DNA from: Clostridium sp. CF012
GTDB lineage: Bacteria > Bacillota > Clostridia > Clostridiales > Clostridiaceae
Direction: 5' to 3'
DNA length: 64,000 nt
NCBI RefSeq assembly: GCF_018861755.1
Contig: NZ_JAHLEF010000001.1
Span: 186,001 to 250,000 of the forward strand
Within the stretch, counting starts at the first letter, position 1. Each line of letters begins with the position of its first letter. Made by a program: the position numbers and the translations under genes. Below the pieces are notes generated by a model. It did no database searches and was not told the origin of the DNA. It saw only the letters and a list, made by a program, of their open reading frames with translations. Positions 1 to 8,892 of the stretch are shown piece by piece.

Positions 1-698
1 CTTGATTCTATTACTCCTGCACTTTCAAATTTTCTAAGCGCATTAACTATAACAGATCTTGTTATTCCAACTTTGTCTGCTATTCTAGATGCTACGAGTA
101 ACCCTTCACTACCATCTAACTCATTAAAAATATGTTGTACAGCTTCCAATTCTGAATAGGATAATGTTCCAATAGCAAGTTGTACTACAGCTTTCTTTCT
201 TGCTTCTTCTTCTATCAAATCATTTTTGGATCTTAAAATTTCAAGACCAACTATAGTAGCACTATACTCAACTAAAACTAAATCATCATCTGTAAAGTCT
301 TTATCAAATCTTGCAAGTAAAAGAGTACCTAGTCTTTCTCTGTTTCCATTTATCGGTACAATTGTAGTTATTTTATTGTCTATTGTACATTCCTTGCTAT
401 CTTCGAATACACAGATGTCTTTGTTAGTAAGATTAGCCTTTGTTTCATTAATATTAAGCAAATTACTATTATAATATTCTGGAAACCTCATATTTTTTAT
501 AATTTCATCTTTCATAATATCACATTCAAATCCACTTGATAAATCATAACCCAGTATTTTACCTCTTCTGCTAATAATATACACACTGCACTGTAATACA
601 TCGCTTAGTAAATTACAAATATCATCAAAAACTACAGGCTCTGTTCCTGATTTTTGCAATATTTTATTTAACATTCTTGTTTTAGCTAATAGTGACAC
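1..698 (-). CDS. codY: GTP- and branched-chain-amino-acid-sensing global repressor CodY (3' end outside window)
   Basis: CodY represses stationary-phase, nutrient-uptake and (in clostridia) toxin and sporulation genes when GTP and isoleucine/leucine/valine are plentiful. About 232 residues are visible. The N-terminal GAF domain begins [16 protein letters not shown], and the C-terminal winged helix-turn-helix includes [16 protein letters not shown]. CodY is normally about 258 residues, so roughly the last 26 lie beyond the window. The start is GTG at 696-698, preceded by a strong GAGGAGG; no upstream ATG fits. It is the last gene of the conserved topA-codY neighbourhood and has its own promoter-like sequence in the 250-nt gap after topA. 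Identification rests on sequence recognition and synteny. Confidence 0.95.
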   Translation of the reverse strand, partial: MSLLAKTRMLNKILQKSGTEPVVFDDICNLLSDVLQCSVYIISRRGKILGYDLSSGFECDIMKDEIIKNMRFPEYYNSNLLNINETKANLTNKDICVFEDSKECTIDNKITTIVPINGNRERLGTLLLARFDKDFTDDDLVLVEYSATIVGLEILRSKNDLIEEEARKKAVVQLAIGTLSYSELEAVQHIFNELDGSEGLLVASRIADKVGITRSVIVNALRKFESAGVIES

Positions 699-838
699 AA
701 TATTCCTCCTCGTTTATGTTCTAAACACAATCTATTTTATTTAACCCAACTCATAAAGCAACTTTTTTTCAAGAACTACTTCAGAATAGATAAAATTCAA
801 AATATTTAAAATTTTTAGAATCGTTCCGTCTCTATTTA

Positions 839-867
839 ATAATATCACAGTATTCACGCTATATCAA
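839..867 (-). promoter_or_regulatory. Predicted sigma-A promoter of codY
   Basis: On the minus strand a -35 TTGATA (862-867) is separated by 17 nt from a -10 TATTAT (839-844). Transcription would start near 832 and give a leader of about 130 nt before the GTG start. I see no terminator between topA and this promoter, so read-through from topA is also possible. Confidence 0.55.
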
Positions 868-948
868 CAGTGTTTTTATAAATTTCGACATAATATTTAT
901 GAAGTTTTGGTGAATTGGTTAAATAATCATAGAAATTTTACCTTTATT

Positions 949-3060
949 TTACTTTTTCTCAGCATTTTCTTCAGTATTTTCCTCTGCTTTGTACTCCTTG
1001 TGTTTGCATTCTTTATTAGAACACTCCATATATTCGCCTTTAGTTTTACTATATCTTTTTAACATATATTCACTACACTCAGGGCATTTTATGTCCGTAG
1101 GCTCAAACCAACTTACAAAATCACACTCTGGATAATTGCTACATCCGTAAAACTTAGTTCCCTTCTTACTTCTTCGTTCTAAAATTTTTCCTCCACATTT
1201 AGGACAGGGAACTTCTAACTCTTTAGTAATCGCTTTTGTATTTTTGCACTCTGGATATCCAGGACACGCCAAGAAATCACCAAATCTACCATGTTTTATT
1301 ACCATAAACTTACCGCATTTATCACATTCTACCTCTGTAACTTCATCTTCAATAGTAATTTTGGCTATCTCTTTTTCAGCAATTTCAATATCCTTTTTTA
1401 GTGGTGTAAAAAACTCATTAACTACATTTTCCCATTTTTCTTGTCCTTCTTCTATAATATCTAAATTATTTTCCATTTGTGCTGTAAATTCAATGTCTAC
1501 AATCTGTTTAAAGTATTCACTTACAATATTATTTACAATATTTCCAAGTTCTGTTACTTCTAATGTTTTTTTGTCTTTTTCTACATATTTTCTACCAAGA
1601 AGAGTTGAAATAATTGGTGCATAAGTACTGGGTCTTCCTATTCCATTTTCTTCTAATGTTTTTACAAGGGATGCCTCAGAATACCTTGCAGGTGGCTGCG
1701 TAAAATGTTGTTTTCCTTCAGTTTTTTCACTGCTTAAAATATCTTCTTCATGTAATTCTGGAAGTTTTAAAGTATTTTCCTCTTCGTCCAGCTCTTCATT
1801 ATATATTTTTCTAAACCCATCGAAGGCCACTTTAGACCCTGATGCCTTAAGCATATAATCTCCATTTACAATATCTATAGAAATAGTATCCAGCAAGCAG
1901 GATTCCATTTGACTTGCCACATATCTATTCCAAATCAAGGTATATAGTTTGTATTGTGGATCTTTAAGGTTTTTCTTTGCTATTTCTGGTGTTATTTCAA
2001 CATAAGATGGCCTAACAGCTTCATGAGCATCTTGTATGTTCTTTTTGCTTTTAAATATTCTAGGAGTGTTAGGACTATATTGCTGACCATATTTATTATT
2101 AATAAACTCTTTTGTATTTTTTTGAGCTTCTTCAGATATTCTAGTAGAATCAGTTCTCATATATGTGATTAAACCTACTGTTCCATATCCCTCTACCTCT
2201 ATGCCTTCATATAATTGTTGGGCAATAGACATAGTTTTTTTAGTGGGGAAATTAAGTTTTCTATACGCATCTTGCTGAAGCGTACTTGTTGTAAATGGCG
2301 GTAGTGGATTTTTACTTTTAGATAATCTCTTTATTTTACTTACAATAAACTCTTTTTCATTAAGTGAATTAATAATAATTTCACTTTCTTCTTTAGAATT
2401 TATTTCAATTTTTTCTCCACCCTTAGAATTTAATTTAACATTTAATTTCTGTTTATCTCCTTCTTTGTATAACAGGCATTCTATACTCCAATACTCTTTA
2501 GTGATGAATTTTTCTATTTCCTTTTGTCTATCGCAGATTATTTTAAGCGTAACTGATTGAACTCTTCCAGCACTAAGTCCCCATTTAACTTTTCTCCAAA
2601 GTATAGGACTAATTTCATATCCAACTAATCTATCGAGTATACGCCTTGCTTGTTGTGCATCTACAAGAGTTGCATTTATTACTCTTGGAGTTTTTATGGC
2701 ATTTTTAACAGCAGTTTTTGTTATCTCATTAAATTCTATCCTGCATTTTTCTTTGTCATCTATTTTCAAGGCTTTTGCTAAATGCCAGGCTATAGCTTCA
2801 CCTTCTCTATCAGGGTCAGTCGCCAAGTAAATTTTGTCGCTTTTTTTTGCTTCTTTTCTTAATTTATCAAGTAGTTCACCTTTACCACGAATAGTTATAT
2901 ATTTAGGTTGATAATTATTTTCTATATCAACCCCCAATTGACTCTTCGGTAAATCTCTAACGTGTCCCATGGACGCTTCAACTACATAATTACTACCTAA
3001 ATATTTTTTTATAGTTTTAGCTTTTGCTGGTGACTCAACTATAACAAGTTTTTGTCCCAT
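949..3060 (-). CDS. topA: DNA topoisomerase I (type IA)
   Basis: TopA relaxes negative supercoils by cutting one DNA strand through a 5'-phosphotyrosine. The 703-residue protein has an N-terminal TOPRIM domain (VIVESPAKAKTI at 6-17; acidic DPDREGEA at 82-89). The catalytic Tyr300 sits in GLITYMRTDSTR. Three tetracysteine zinc ribbons lie at the C-terminus (CDKCGK...CPGYPEC, CPKCGG...CSNYPEC, CPECSE...CSNKEC), followed by a Lys/Glu-rich tail. Length and layout are usual for Firmicutes. The ATG has a GGAGGGG ribosome site. It lies 34 nt after dprA in what looks like a comM-dprA-topA transcription unit. Confidence 0.97.
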   Translation of the reverse strand: MGQKLVIVESPAKAKTIKKYLGSNYVVEASMGHVRDLPKSQLGVDIENNYQPKYITIRGKGELLDKLRKEAKKSDKIYLATDPDREGEAIAWHLAKALKIDDKEKCRIEFNEITKTAVKNAIKTPRVINATLVDAQQARRILDRLVGYEISPILWRKVKWGLSAGRVQSVTLKIICDRQKEIEKFITKEYWSIECLLYKEGDKQKLNVKLNSKGGEKIEINSKEESEIIINSLNEKEFIVSKIKRLSKSKNPLPPFTTSTLQQDAYRKLNFPTKKTMSIAQQLYEGIEVEGYGTVGLITYMRTDSTRISEEAQKNTKEFINNKYGQQYSPNTPRIFKSKKNIQDAHEAVRPSYVEITPEIAKKNLKDPQYKLYTLIWNRYVASQMESCLLDTISIDIVNGDYMLKASGSKVAFDGFRKIYNEELDEEENTLKLPELHEEDILSSEKTEGKQHFTQPPARYSEASLVKTLEENGIGRPSTYAPIISTLLGRKYVEKDKKTLEVTELGNIVNNIVSEYFKQIVDIEFTAQMENNLDIIEEGQEKWENVVNEFFTPLKKDIEIAEKEIAKITIEDEVTEVECDKCGKFMVIKHGRFGDFLACPGYPECKNTKAITKELEVPCPKCGGKILERRSKKGTKFYGCSNYPECDFVSWFEPTDIKCPECSEYMLKRYSKTKGEYMECSNKECKHKEYKAEENTEENAEKK

Positions 3061-3094
3061 CTTATCCCCTCCATCAATGTATTATATCTTTTAA

Positions 3095-4177
3095 TTATAT
3101 TTTGTTGTTTACTCGTACATAATAGTTTCCTGATAAACATAATATTTCATTTTTTACCTGCATTTCAAATAATACCTCATATAATTGTTTTATGTCAATG
3201 TTAGTTATTCTAATAATATCGTTAATATGTAGTGGACTATCATTTATAATGCTATATATTCCACTGTGAATTTCATTATTAAAAGACCTTACAATGTCAT
3301 CCTTTTGATTTTTCATTTCTATTCCAATTAAACTAAATATATCATTTGCGCAGGTCAATGGGAATGCTCCATCTTTAATTAATTTATTTGTTCCTTTACT
3401 TTCCTCTGAAAATATAGACCCTGGAACAGCCATAACATCCTTGCCTTGCTCAAGAGCTAAATTTGCTGTAATTAGGGATCCACTTTTTTCACCAGCCTCA
3501 ATTACTATAATAATATCACTTAAAGCGCTTATTATTCTATTCCTTAGTGGAAAATTATAGGCATATGGCGGTGTGCCAGGTAAAAATTCTGAAATAACGC
3601 AGCCCTTTTGAACTATTTCATTGAAAATTTTGTGGTTTTCCTTAGGATACACAATATCCAGGCCTGAACCTAAAACTGCACAAGTATAGCCTTCATTATT
3701 GAGACAACTCTCATGAGCAAAAGTATCAATTCCCTTAGCCATTCCACTAACAATATTAATATTATTAGCACATAAATCTTTGCATATAATTTTAGTAACA
3801 TCCTTTCCGTAATTGGAATACTTCCTTGATCCCACTATAGAAATATTATACCCCTGATTTATAGGCCTTATGTTCCCTTTATAAAATAATGTAAATGGTG
3901 CATCATCATAATTTTTTAATTTCTTAGGATAATCATCATCTACATAAGATATTGATTTTATTTCATTAATTTCTAAGTTTCTTTTTACATTTACAATTTC
4001 ACTTTCATTCCAAGCATTGTTTAGTAAGTCTATTAAATTATTTTTAAAATATTCTGTTTTTTTGTTATGTACACTATAATACCATATTTTTTCTGTGTCA
4101 TGGAAATCATTTATTAATTTAAGCTTAGTTTTAGGGGATAATTTCACTAGTGAAAACCATATATCATAATCATTCAT
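3095..4177 (-). CDS. dprA: DNA-processing protein DprA (Smf)
   Basis: DprA binds incoming single-stranded DNA during transformation and loads RecA. The 360-residue protein shows the family Rossmann-like core: SIVGSRKYSNYG (113-124), SGMAKGIDTFAHES (144-157), GSGLDIVYPKEN (170-181), FPLRNRIIS (209-217) and EAGEKSGSLITA (227-238). A C-terminal winged-helix segment follows (about 300-355). A divergent N-terminal helical region precedes the core. The ATG lies 12 nt after GGAGG, a somewhat long spacing. The gene lies downstream of comM; the 68-nt gap contains most of a 36-bp repeat. Many clostridia carry dprA without known natural competence, so activity in transformation is not implied. Confidence 0.95.
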   Translation of the reverse strand: MNDYDIWFSLVKLSPKTKLKLINDFHDTEKIWYYSVHNKKTEYFKNNLIDLLNNAWNESEIVNVKRNLEINEIKSISYVDDDYPKKLKNYDDAPFTLFYKGNIRPINQGYNISIVGSRKYSNYGKDVTKIICKDLCANNINIVSGMAKGIDTFAHESCLNNEGYTCAVLGSGLDIVYPKENHKIFNEIVQKGCVISEFLPGTPPYAYNFPLRNRIISALSDIIIVIEAGEKSGSLITANLALEQGKDVMAVPGSIFSEESKGTNKLIKDGAFPLTCANDIFSLIGIEMKNQKDDIVRSFNNEIHSGIYSIINDSPLHINDIIRITNIDIKQLYEVLFEMQVKNEILCLSGNYYVRVNNKI

Positions 4178-4214
4178 TATATCACTATACCTCCGTAGAT
4201 TAAATTTCTATAAA

Positions 4215-4250
4215 TTAAATCATCTTCTTCGAAGCTGAAATGTCATTAAA
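4215..4250. repeat. 36-bp exact repeat, copy 1 (overlaps comM stop codon)
   Basis: This 36-bp stretch is identical to positions 43339-43374. Read on the minus strand it begins TTTAATGACATTTCAGC and ends GAAGATGATTTAA. It includes the comM stop codon (TAA, 4246-4248), which overlaps an ATG as TAATG. That ATG opens a minicistron of eight codons (MTFQLRRR) ending in TGA. The centre holds the palindrome CTTCGAAG. Flanking sequences on both sides differ between the two copies. I found no third copy by eye in the window. Confidence 0.9.
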
Positions 4251-5769
4251 CTATTCTTTCATCTATAAATTTTCTATATTGCATTGCTTCAATGATATGT
4301 ATATCTAAAATATTTTTACTGCTATCTAAATCCGCAATAGTCCTAGCTACCTTAAGAATCCGGGAATACGCTCTTGAACTTAGATTAAGTTTTTCATACA
4401 TGAATTCCATAATCTTACTAACATTATTTTCTAAATGGCAGTATTTTTTAATATGCTTTTGACTCATCTCCGCATTACAATGAATTCTATCTTTGCTGAA
4501 TCTTTTTTCCTGAATTTTTCTTGCTGCCTCTACTCTTTTTCTAATAATCACAGATTTTTCGCTATTCGCTGCATTAGCTATTTTATTATAGGGCAGAAGA
4601 TTCACTGCAGTAAAAACATCAATGCGGTCGAGTAATGGTCCTGATAGTTTACTCAGATACCTTCGTCTTTCATAGTCGCTACAGCTACATTGCTTTTCAT
4701 AAGAGCCATAATATCCACAGGGGCATGGATTTAAAGCACTTACAAACATAAAATTAGAGGGATATTCAACAGTTCCGTTATGCCTTGAAATATTGATTTT
4801 TCTCTCCTCTAAAGGCTGCCTTAATATTTCTATTACATTCTTTTTAAACTCTAATATTTCATCTAGAAACAATACCCCTTTATGTGCTAAAGAGATTTCT
4901 CCAGGTATTATTTTATTTCCGCCACCAACAAAAGCAATCCGAGATATAGTATGATGTGGACTTCTAAAAGGTCTCTGCAGTATAATTCCTCCATTACCCT
5001 CAAGCTTTCCAGAAACACTGTAAATCTTAGTAACCTCTAGTGATTCCTCTTGACTTAAGGGGGGCAAAATAGTGGGAATCCTCTTAGCCATCATTGATTT
5101 TCCAGAACCTGGTGGGCCATACATAAGTAAATTATGACCACCAGCTGCTGCTACTTCAATGGCACGTTTTGAACTTTCTTGCCCCATAACATCCTCATAA
5201 TCTAGCTCTTCGTTGATTAATATCTCCACATCGTTGCACTGCCTATATGGCATTAAGTCCTTATAATTCAAAAAATCCACTACTTGATTTAAATTATCTA
5301 GTGGAAATATCTTTGCAGTTTTAACAAGACTACATTCTTTTGCATTGTACGTCGGAACAATAAACTTTTCAATTTTATTTTCTATTCCCTCCATGACCAC
5401 CGGCAGCGAGCCTCTTACTTTCTTAAGTCCACCAGATAGTGATAACTCCCCGATAAAAAGATACTCGTCAATATCATTAACAATTATTTGCTTAGTTGCT
5501 AGTAGGATACCTATAGCTATGGGTAAATCAAAAAGAGAGCCTTCCTTTTTCAAATCCGCTGGAGCTAAATTTATAGTTATTCTATGTACTGGAAAATCGA
5601 AACCTGAATTTAGTATTGCAGAGCGTACTCGCTCTTTTGATTCTTTAACTGAGATGTCTGCAAGACCAACAATGTTTAGCGCAGGAAGTCCGCGAGTTAT
5701 ATCAATTTCAACTGTGACTAGAACCCCTTTAATTCCTGTAAAAGCAGCAGACATAATTTGTATCGCCAT
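4246..5769 (-). CDS. comM: ComM/YifB family magnesium-chelatase-like AAA+ ATPase
   Basis: In Gram-negative bacteria ComM is a hexameric helicase that promotes branch migration during transformation; the role in Firmicutes is less clear. The 507 residues comprise a Lon-protease-like N-terminal domain (about 1-170), the AAA+ core with Walker A GPPGSGKS (218-225) and Walker B GVLFLDEI, a Cys-rich insert NPCPCGYYG...CSCSD, and a C-terminal Mg-chelatase helical domain (about 405-505). The start follows AAGGTGAT. It is the first gene of the comM-dprA-topA group. Its stop codon lies inside the 36-bp repeat. Confidence 0.93.
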   Translation of the reverse strand: MAIQIMSAAFTGIKGVLVTVEIDITRGLPALNIVGLADISVKESKERVRSAILNSGFDFPVHRITINLAPADLKKEGSLFDLPIAIGILLATKQIIVNDIDEYLFIGELSLSGGLKKVRGSLPVVMEGIENKIEKFIVPTYNAKECSLVKTAKIFPLDNLNQVVDFLNYKDLMPYRQCNDVEILINEELDYEDVMGQESSKRAIEVAAAGGHNLLMYGPPGSGKSMMAKRIPTILPPLSQEESLEVTKIYSVSGKLEGNGGIILQRPFRSPHHTISRIAFVGGGNKIIPGEISLAHKGVLFLDEILEFKKNVIEILRQPLEERKINISRHNGTVEYPSNFMFVSALNPCPCGYYGSYEKQCSCSDYERRRYLSKLSGPLLDRIDVFTAVNLLPYNKIANAANSEKSVIIRKRVEAARKIQEKRFSKDRIHCNAEMSQKHIKKYCHLENNVSKIMEFMYEKLNLSSRAYSRILKVARTIADLDSSKNILDIHIIEAMQYRKFIDERIV

Positions 5770-5930
5770 AATATCACCTTACCTTATTATTTCTTATCAT
5801 AATTATTGACAAAATAACATTCGGTAAACTTAATATTAAATTATATTTGCATTTACTTTTTAATTAATATATATAATTACTAGAACGTAAGCTAAAAAGA
5901 TATTTTTTTTGCTTATTTATTAACATTTTG

Positions 5931-5959
5931 TTGATTTATATTTTCTTTTAATTTATTAT
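5931..5959 (+). promoter_or_regulatory. Predicted sigma-A promoter of yraN
   Basis: On the plus strand TTGATT (5931-5936), a 17-nt spacer and TATTAT (5954-5959) precede the yraN ribosome site by about 35 nt. The region is AT-rich, so the match is only moderately significant. Confidence 0.45.
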
Positions 5960-6003
5960 TAAATTCATATAAATTATTGAACTTATAGAAGGGTGGTTTA
6001 TTC

Positions 6004-6372
6004 ATGAAGGCTTTCAATAAAGATATTGGAACACTTGGTGAAGATATATCAGAAAATTATTTAAAAAGTTTAGGATATAGGATTTTAGAAAAAAATTTCA
6101 GATGTAAATGTGGAGAAATCGACCTTATAGCAACAAATAAAGGTTACATATGCTTTATAGAAGTGAAAACTAGATATGGAACAAAGTTTGGTGCACCCGC
6201 CGAATCAGTAATACTTTCAAAACAACATAAAATTCATAAAACAGCCCAGGTATATATTTTGTTAAAAAATATTATTGATTCTAATTTTAGATTTGATGTT
6301 ATTGAAATCCTTCTTAACCATGATAATAACGGTTTTTTAGTTAACCATATCCAGGATGCTTTTCAATTATGA
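6004..6372 (+). CDS. yraN: YraN/UPF0102 family putative endonuclease-fold protein
   Basis: The 122-residue protein has the UPF0102 restriction-endonuclease-like fold. GEDISENYLKSLGYRILEKN is followed by CGEIDLIA and FIEVKTR, giving the E...D...ExK arrangement of PD-(D/E)XK nucleases. The family is widespread and its function is not established. In Firmicutes it usually lies between rnhB and the comM/dprA genes, and it does so here. It is, however, on the plus strand inside a long minus-strand run, and it has its own promoter-like sequence and a shared terminator with rnhB. GGGTGG lies 7 nt upstream of the ATG. Confidence 0.88.
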   Translation: MKAFNKDIGTLGEDISENYLKSLGYRILEKNFRCKCGEIDLIATNKGYICFIEVKTRYGTKFGAPAESVILSKQHKIHKTAQVYILLKNIIDSNFRFDVIEILLNHDNNGFLVNHIQDAFQL

Positions 6373-6389
6373 TTTTAGGCAAAATAACA

Positions 6390-6436
6390 AAAAAACAAAT
6401 GCACTTTTATAATTTCAGAGTGCATTTGTAAATTTT
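6390..6436. terminator. Bidirectional terminator between yraN and rnhB
   Basis: An 11-bp perfect stem (6395-6405 with 6419-6429, ACAAATGCACT arm) has a 13-nt loop. It is followed by AAATTTTT on plus and by a T-rich run on minus. It separates the convergent genes yraN and rnhB. Confidence 0.8.
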
Positions 6437-6439
6437 TCG

Positions 6440-7264
6440 TTAATTATTATTGTTATTTTGCAGAATATTTTTCAAAAAACTTTTTCTATGTATTGGAGTA
6501 GTTCCATATTTTTTTATTGCAAGTACATGTTCCTCCGTACCGTATCCAACGTTTCTGTCAAAGCCATAATTCGGGTATTCCTCATTATACTTTAACATCA
6601 GTTCATCTCTATATACTTTTGCAATTATAGAGGCGCAAGCAATACTTATACTTTTTGTATCTCCTTTTATTACGCCCTCATTCAAATTCGAAAAGTTTTT
6701 TATTTTGTATCCATCAGATAAAACTAAATCTGGCACAATAGAAATCTCCTCACAGCAATCTAAAAATACTTGATTATTGCAAAATCCAACACCCTTTTCA
6801 TCAATTAGGTTATTGTCCATAGCAATAATTTTATATGCTAGGGCTTTTTCCTTAATAATATAAGATAATTCTTTTCTGCAAGCTATTGATAATTTTTTAG
6901 AATCGTTTGCTCCTAAGATTAAATCTTTCTCCTCATTTGCTTTTAAATCTAATATTACAGCTGCGGCTACTATGGGTCCCGCTAGAGGACCTCGACCTAC
7001 TTCATCAACCCCAGCAATGTATTTATAGTTTCCAAAGCTTCTATCAAATTCATACATTTTTTTTACTCTCTGAATTTCCTTTTCTTTTAATTCAGTGCTT
7101 TTACACATTTTATCACCTAATTTTTGAACTGTTTTCCTACCGTCTTGTAAAAGCATTTTCATTATACTTTCTCTATTGCTATTTTTGATATCGTTTTCAA
7201 TTTCCAACATATAATTACATATTTCTTTGTAGCTCATCTTTGAAAAATCAATATTAAACTCCAT
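6440..7264 (-). CDS. rnhB: Ribonuclease HII
   Basis: RNase HII removes RNA from RNA-DNA hybrids, including single misincorporated ribonucleotides. The 274 residues include an N-terminal extension of about 75 residues, as in B. subtilis RnhB. The catalytic domain has GVDEVGRGPLAGP (Asp87, Glu88), NDSKKLS, a conserved Asp in LVLSDGYKI and SIACASIIAKVYRD. A short Asn-rich C-terminus ends the protein. The ATG follows AAGGAGG. It is the last gene of the rimM-trmD-rplS-rbgA-rnhB neighbourhood and is 176 nt downstream of rbgA. Confidence 0.96.
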   Translation of the reverse strand: MEFNIDFSKMSYKEICNYMLEIENDIKNSNRESIMKMLLQDGRKTVQKLGDKMCKSTELKEKEIQRVKKMYEFDRSFGNYKYIAGVDEVGRGPLAGPIVAAAVILDLKANEEKDLILGANDSKKLSIACRKELSYIIKEKALAYKIIAMDNNLIDEKGVGFCNNQVFLDCCEEISIVPDLVLSDGYKIKNFSNLNEGVIKGDTKSISIACASIIAKVYRDELMLKYNEEYPNYGFDRNVGYGTEEHVLAIKKYGTTPIHRKSFLKNILQNNNNN

Positions 7265-7440
7265 GCATATCCTCCTTTAATACTTTACTAAATTATCACT
7301 ATTATTTTCAAAAAAAGACAACCTTCCGTTATTTAAACAAGTAGATAACAATTAGTAATTGTAATTTACTTTTAAACAGAAAGTTGTGTATTCAATAAAT
7401 CTAAAATTTAAAATGATTATCCTAATATAATATTTAAAAC

Positions 7441-8292
7441 TTATTCTACTCTTTCTAAAGATATAGGTCCTAATTTTCCACCTCTAAATTCATCTAAAAG
7501 CATAACTGCCACTCTATTATAGTCAATATTACCCCTAGATATTACAGATCCCCTTTTTTTAGCTATGTTATCTAGATTGTCTATAGGATTCTCCATAATT
7601 TCTGTAAGTTTATATCTTTCCATTAATCGCTCAGCATTATTAGTTTGAAGTCTTTCTACCAATCTAAGTGCTAATTCCTCTATATCTATGACTTCATCTT
7701 TTACCGCACCTGTAAATGCCAAATTAAGTCCAACTGTCTCGTCTTCAAATCTAGGCCATAATACACCTGGAGTATCCATTAGCTCTATTCCTAAGCTAGT
7801 TTTTACCCATTGCTTGCTTTTAGTAACTCCTGGCCTATCTCCCGTTTTAGTAATGTTATTTTTTCCTAGTTTGTTTATAAAAGAAGATTTACCAACATTC
7901 GGTATCCCAACTACCATAACTCTAGTAACTATATTAACTAAGCCTTTTTTTCTTTGTCTATCATGCTTTTCTTTCAATAATTCATCAAGAGTAATCTTTA
8001 TCATTTTTAGCCCTTGACCAGTAATGCAATTCACAGCGAGTGGCTTTACATTATCAGTTGTTAGTTTTTCTATCCATTCTTTAGTTACTTTATCTTCAGC
8101 TAAATCACATTTGTTTAATAATATGACTCTAGGCTTATCTTTGCAAATCTCATCAATTTGTGGATTGGCACTTGATTTAACTATTCTTGCATCTCTAATT
8201 TCTATTACAGCGTCAACAAGTTTTAAACTCTCTTGAATTTGTCTTCTAGTTTTCGCCATATGACCTGGAAACCAATTTATGGTCATGCTCAT
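7441..8292 (-). CDS. rbgA: Ribosome biogenesis GTPase RbgA (YlqF)
   Basis: RbgA is a circularly permuted GTPase needed for late assembly of the 50S subunit. The 283 residues show the permuted motif order: G4 NKCD at 60-63, then G1 GIPNVGKSS at 129-137, then G3 DTPG at 173-176, followed by the C-terminal RNA-binding helical domain. MTINWFPGHMAKTRR is the typical N-terminus. Two in-frame ATGs lie two codons apart and the first is chosen. It lies between rplS and rnhB, the conserved Firmicute order. Confidence 0.95.
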   Translation of the reverse strand: MSMTINWFPGHMAKTRRQIQESLKLVDAVIEIRDARIVKSSANPQIDEICKDKPRVILLNKCDLAEDKVTKEWIEKLTTDNVKPLAVNCITGQGLKMIKITLDELLKEKHDRQRKKGLVNIVTRVMVVGIPNVGKSSFINKLGKNNITKTGDRPGVTKSKQWVKTSLGIELMDTPGVLWPRFEDETVGLNLAFTGAVKDEVIDIEELALRLVERLQTNNAERLMERYKLTEIMENPIDNLDNIAKKRGSVISRGNIDYNRVAVMLLDEFRGGKLGPISLERVE

Positions 8293-8365
8293 ACTTATCG
8301 AATCCTTTCCGTACTATTTAATGGATAAAGCCCTATAAAGGCTCTTCCTGCTTAAAGCTACTTAA

Positions 8366-8391
8366 AAATAAAAAGGGACTCTGCAGCCCCC
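8366..8391 (-). terminator. Rho-independent terminator after rplS
   Basis: Minus-strand GGGGCT, loop GCAG, AGTCCC (6 bp with one G-U) is followed by TTTTTATTTTTAAG. It sits 5 nt beyond the rplS stop, so rplS and rbgA may be transcribed partly separately. Confidence 0.8.
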
Positions 8392-8395
8392 AATT

Positions 8396-8743
8396 TTATC
8401 TCATTCTTTCTTTAACTTTTGCAGCCTTACCAACTCTATCTCTTAAGTAGAATAGTTTAGCTCTTCTAACTTTACCTAATCTTACGATTTCAATTTTCTC
8501 AATAACTGGAGCGTTTACTGGGAATGTTTTTTCAACACCAACACCAGATGTTACTCTTCTTACTGTGAAAGTTTCTCTTAAACCGCCGTTTTGTCTCTTA
8601 AGAACGGTTCCTTCGAATACTTGAACTCTCTCTTTGTTACCTTCACTAATTTTAATGTGAACCTTAACAGTATCACCTACACTAAAGTTTGGTAAGTCTG
8701 TTCTAATTTGTTCTGCTTCTATTTCTCTTATAATTTCTAACAT
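8396..8743 (-). CDS. rplS: Large subunit ribosomal protein L19
   Basis: L19 is a 50S protein at the 30S-50S interface. The 115-residue product begins [12 protein letters not shown] and contains [20 protein letters not shown] and the C-terminal [13 protein letters not shown] block, all standard for the family. The ATG at 8743 is chosen because GGAGGG sits 7 nt before it; an in-frame ATG two codons upstream is only 1 nt from the ribosome site. The 130-nt gap to trmD contains a small GC-rich hairpin-like stretch and a TATAAT-like hexamer. These might be the L19 leader known from other Firmicutes, but I cannot confirm that. Confidence 0.97.
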   Translation of the reverse strand: MLEIIREIEAEQIRTDLPNFSVGDTVKVHIKISEGNKERVQVFEGTVLKRQNGGLRETFTVRRVTSGVGVEKTFPVNAPVIEKIEIVRLGKVRRAKLFYLRDRVGKAAKVKERMR

Positions 8744-8892
8744 GTGCATTCCCTCCTAAAATTTTATTGTGACGTTCATGCTCATTATAATATAACAGAG
8801 GACCGTCCGTACTAGCACAAGCTACATTTTATCATATATATTTATATATATCAACATAAAAATATATTTTGTGCATATATATAAGGTATTTT

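Noticed and set aside
699-838. CodY autoregulation box in the codY leader
   Set aside because: The best 15-nt stretch has four mismatches to AATTTTCWGAAAATT, which is not meaningful in AT-rich DNA.
5784-5812. Promoter TTGTCA-17-TAATAA for comM
   Set aside because: The start point would fall inside the comM ribosome binding site, so the mRNA could not be translated normally.
8755-8880. L19 leader RNA upstream of rplS
   Set aside because: Only a short five-pair hairpin and a TATAAT-like hexamer are visible; not enough to call a structured RNA.
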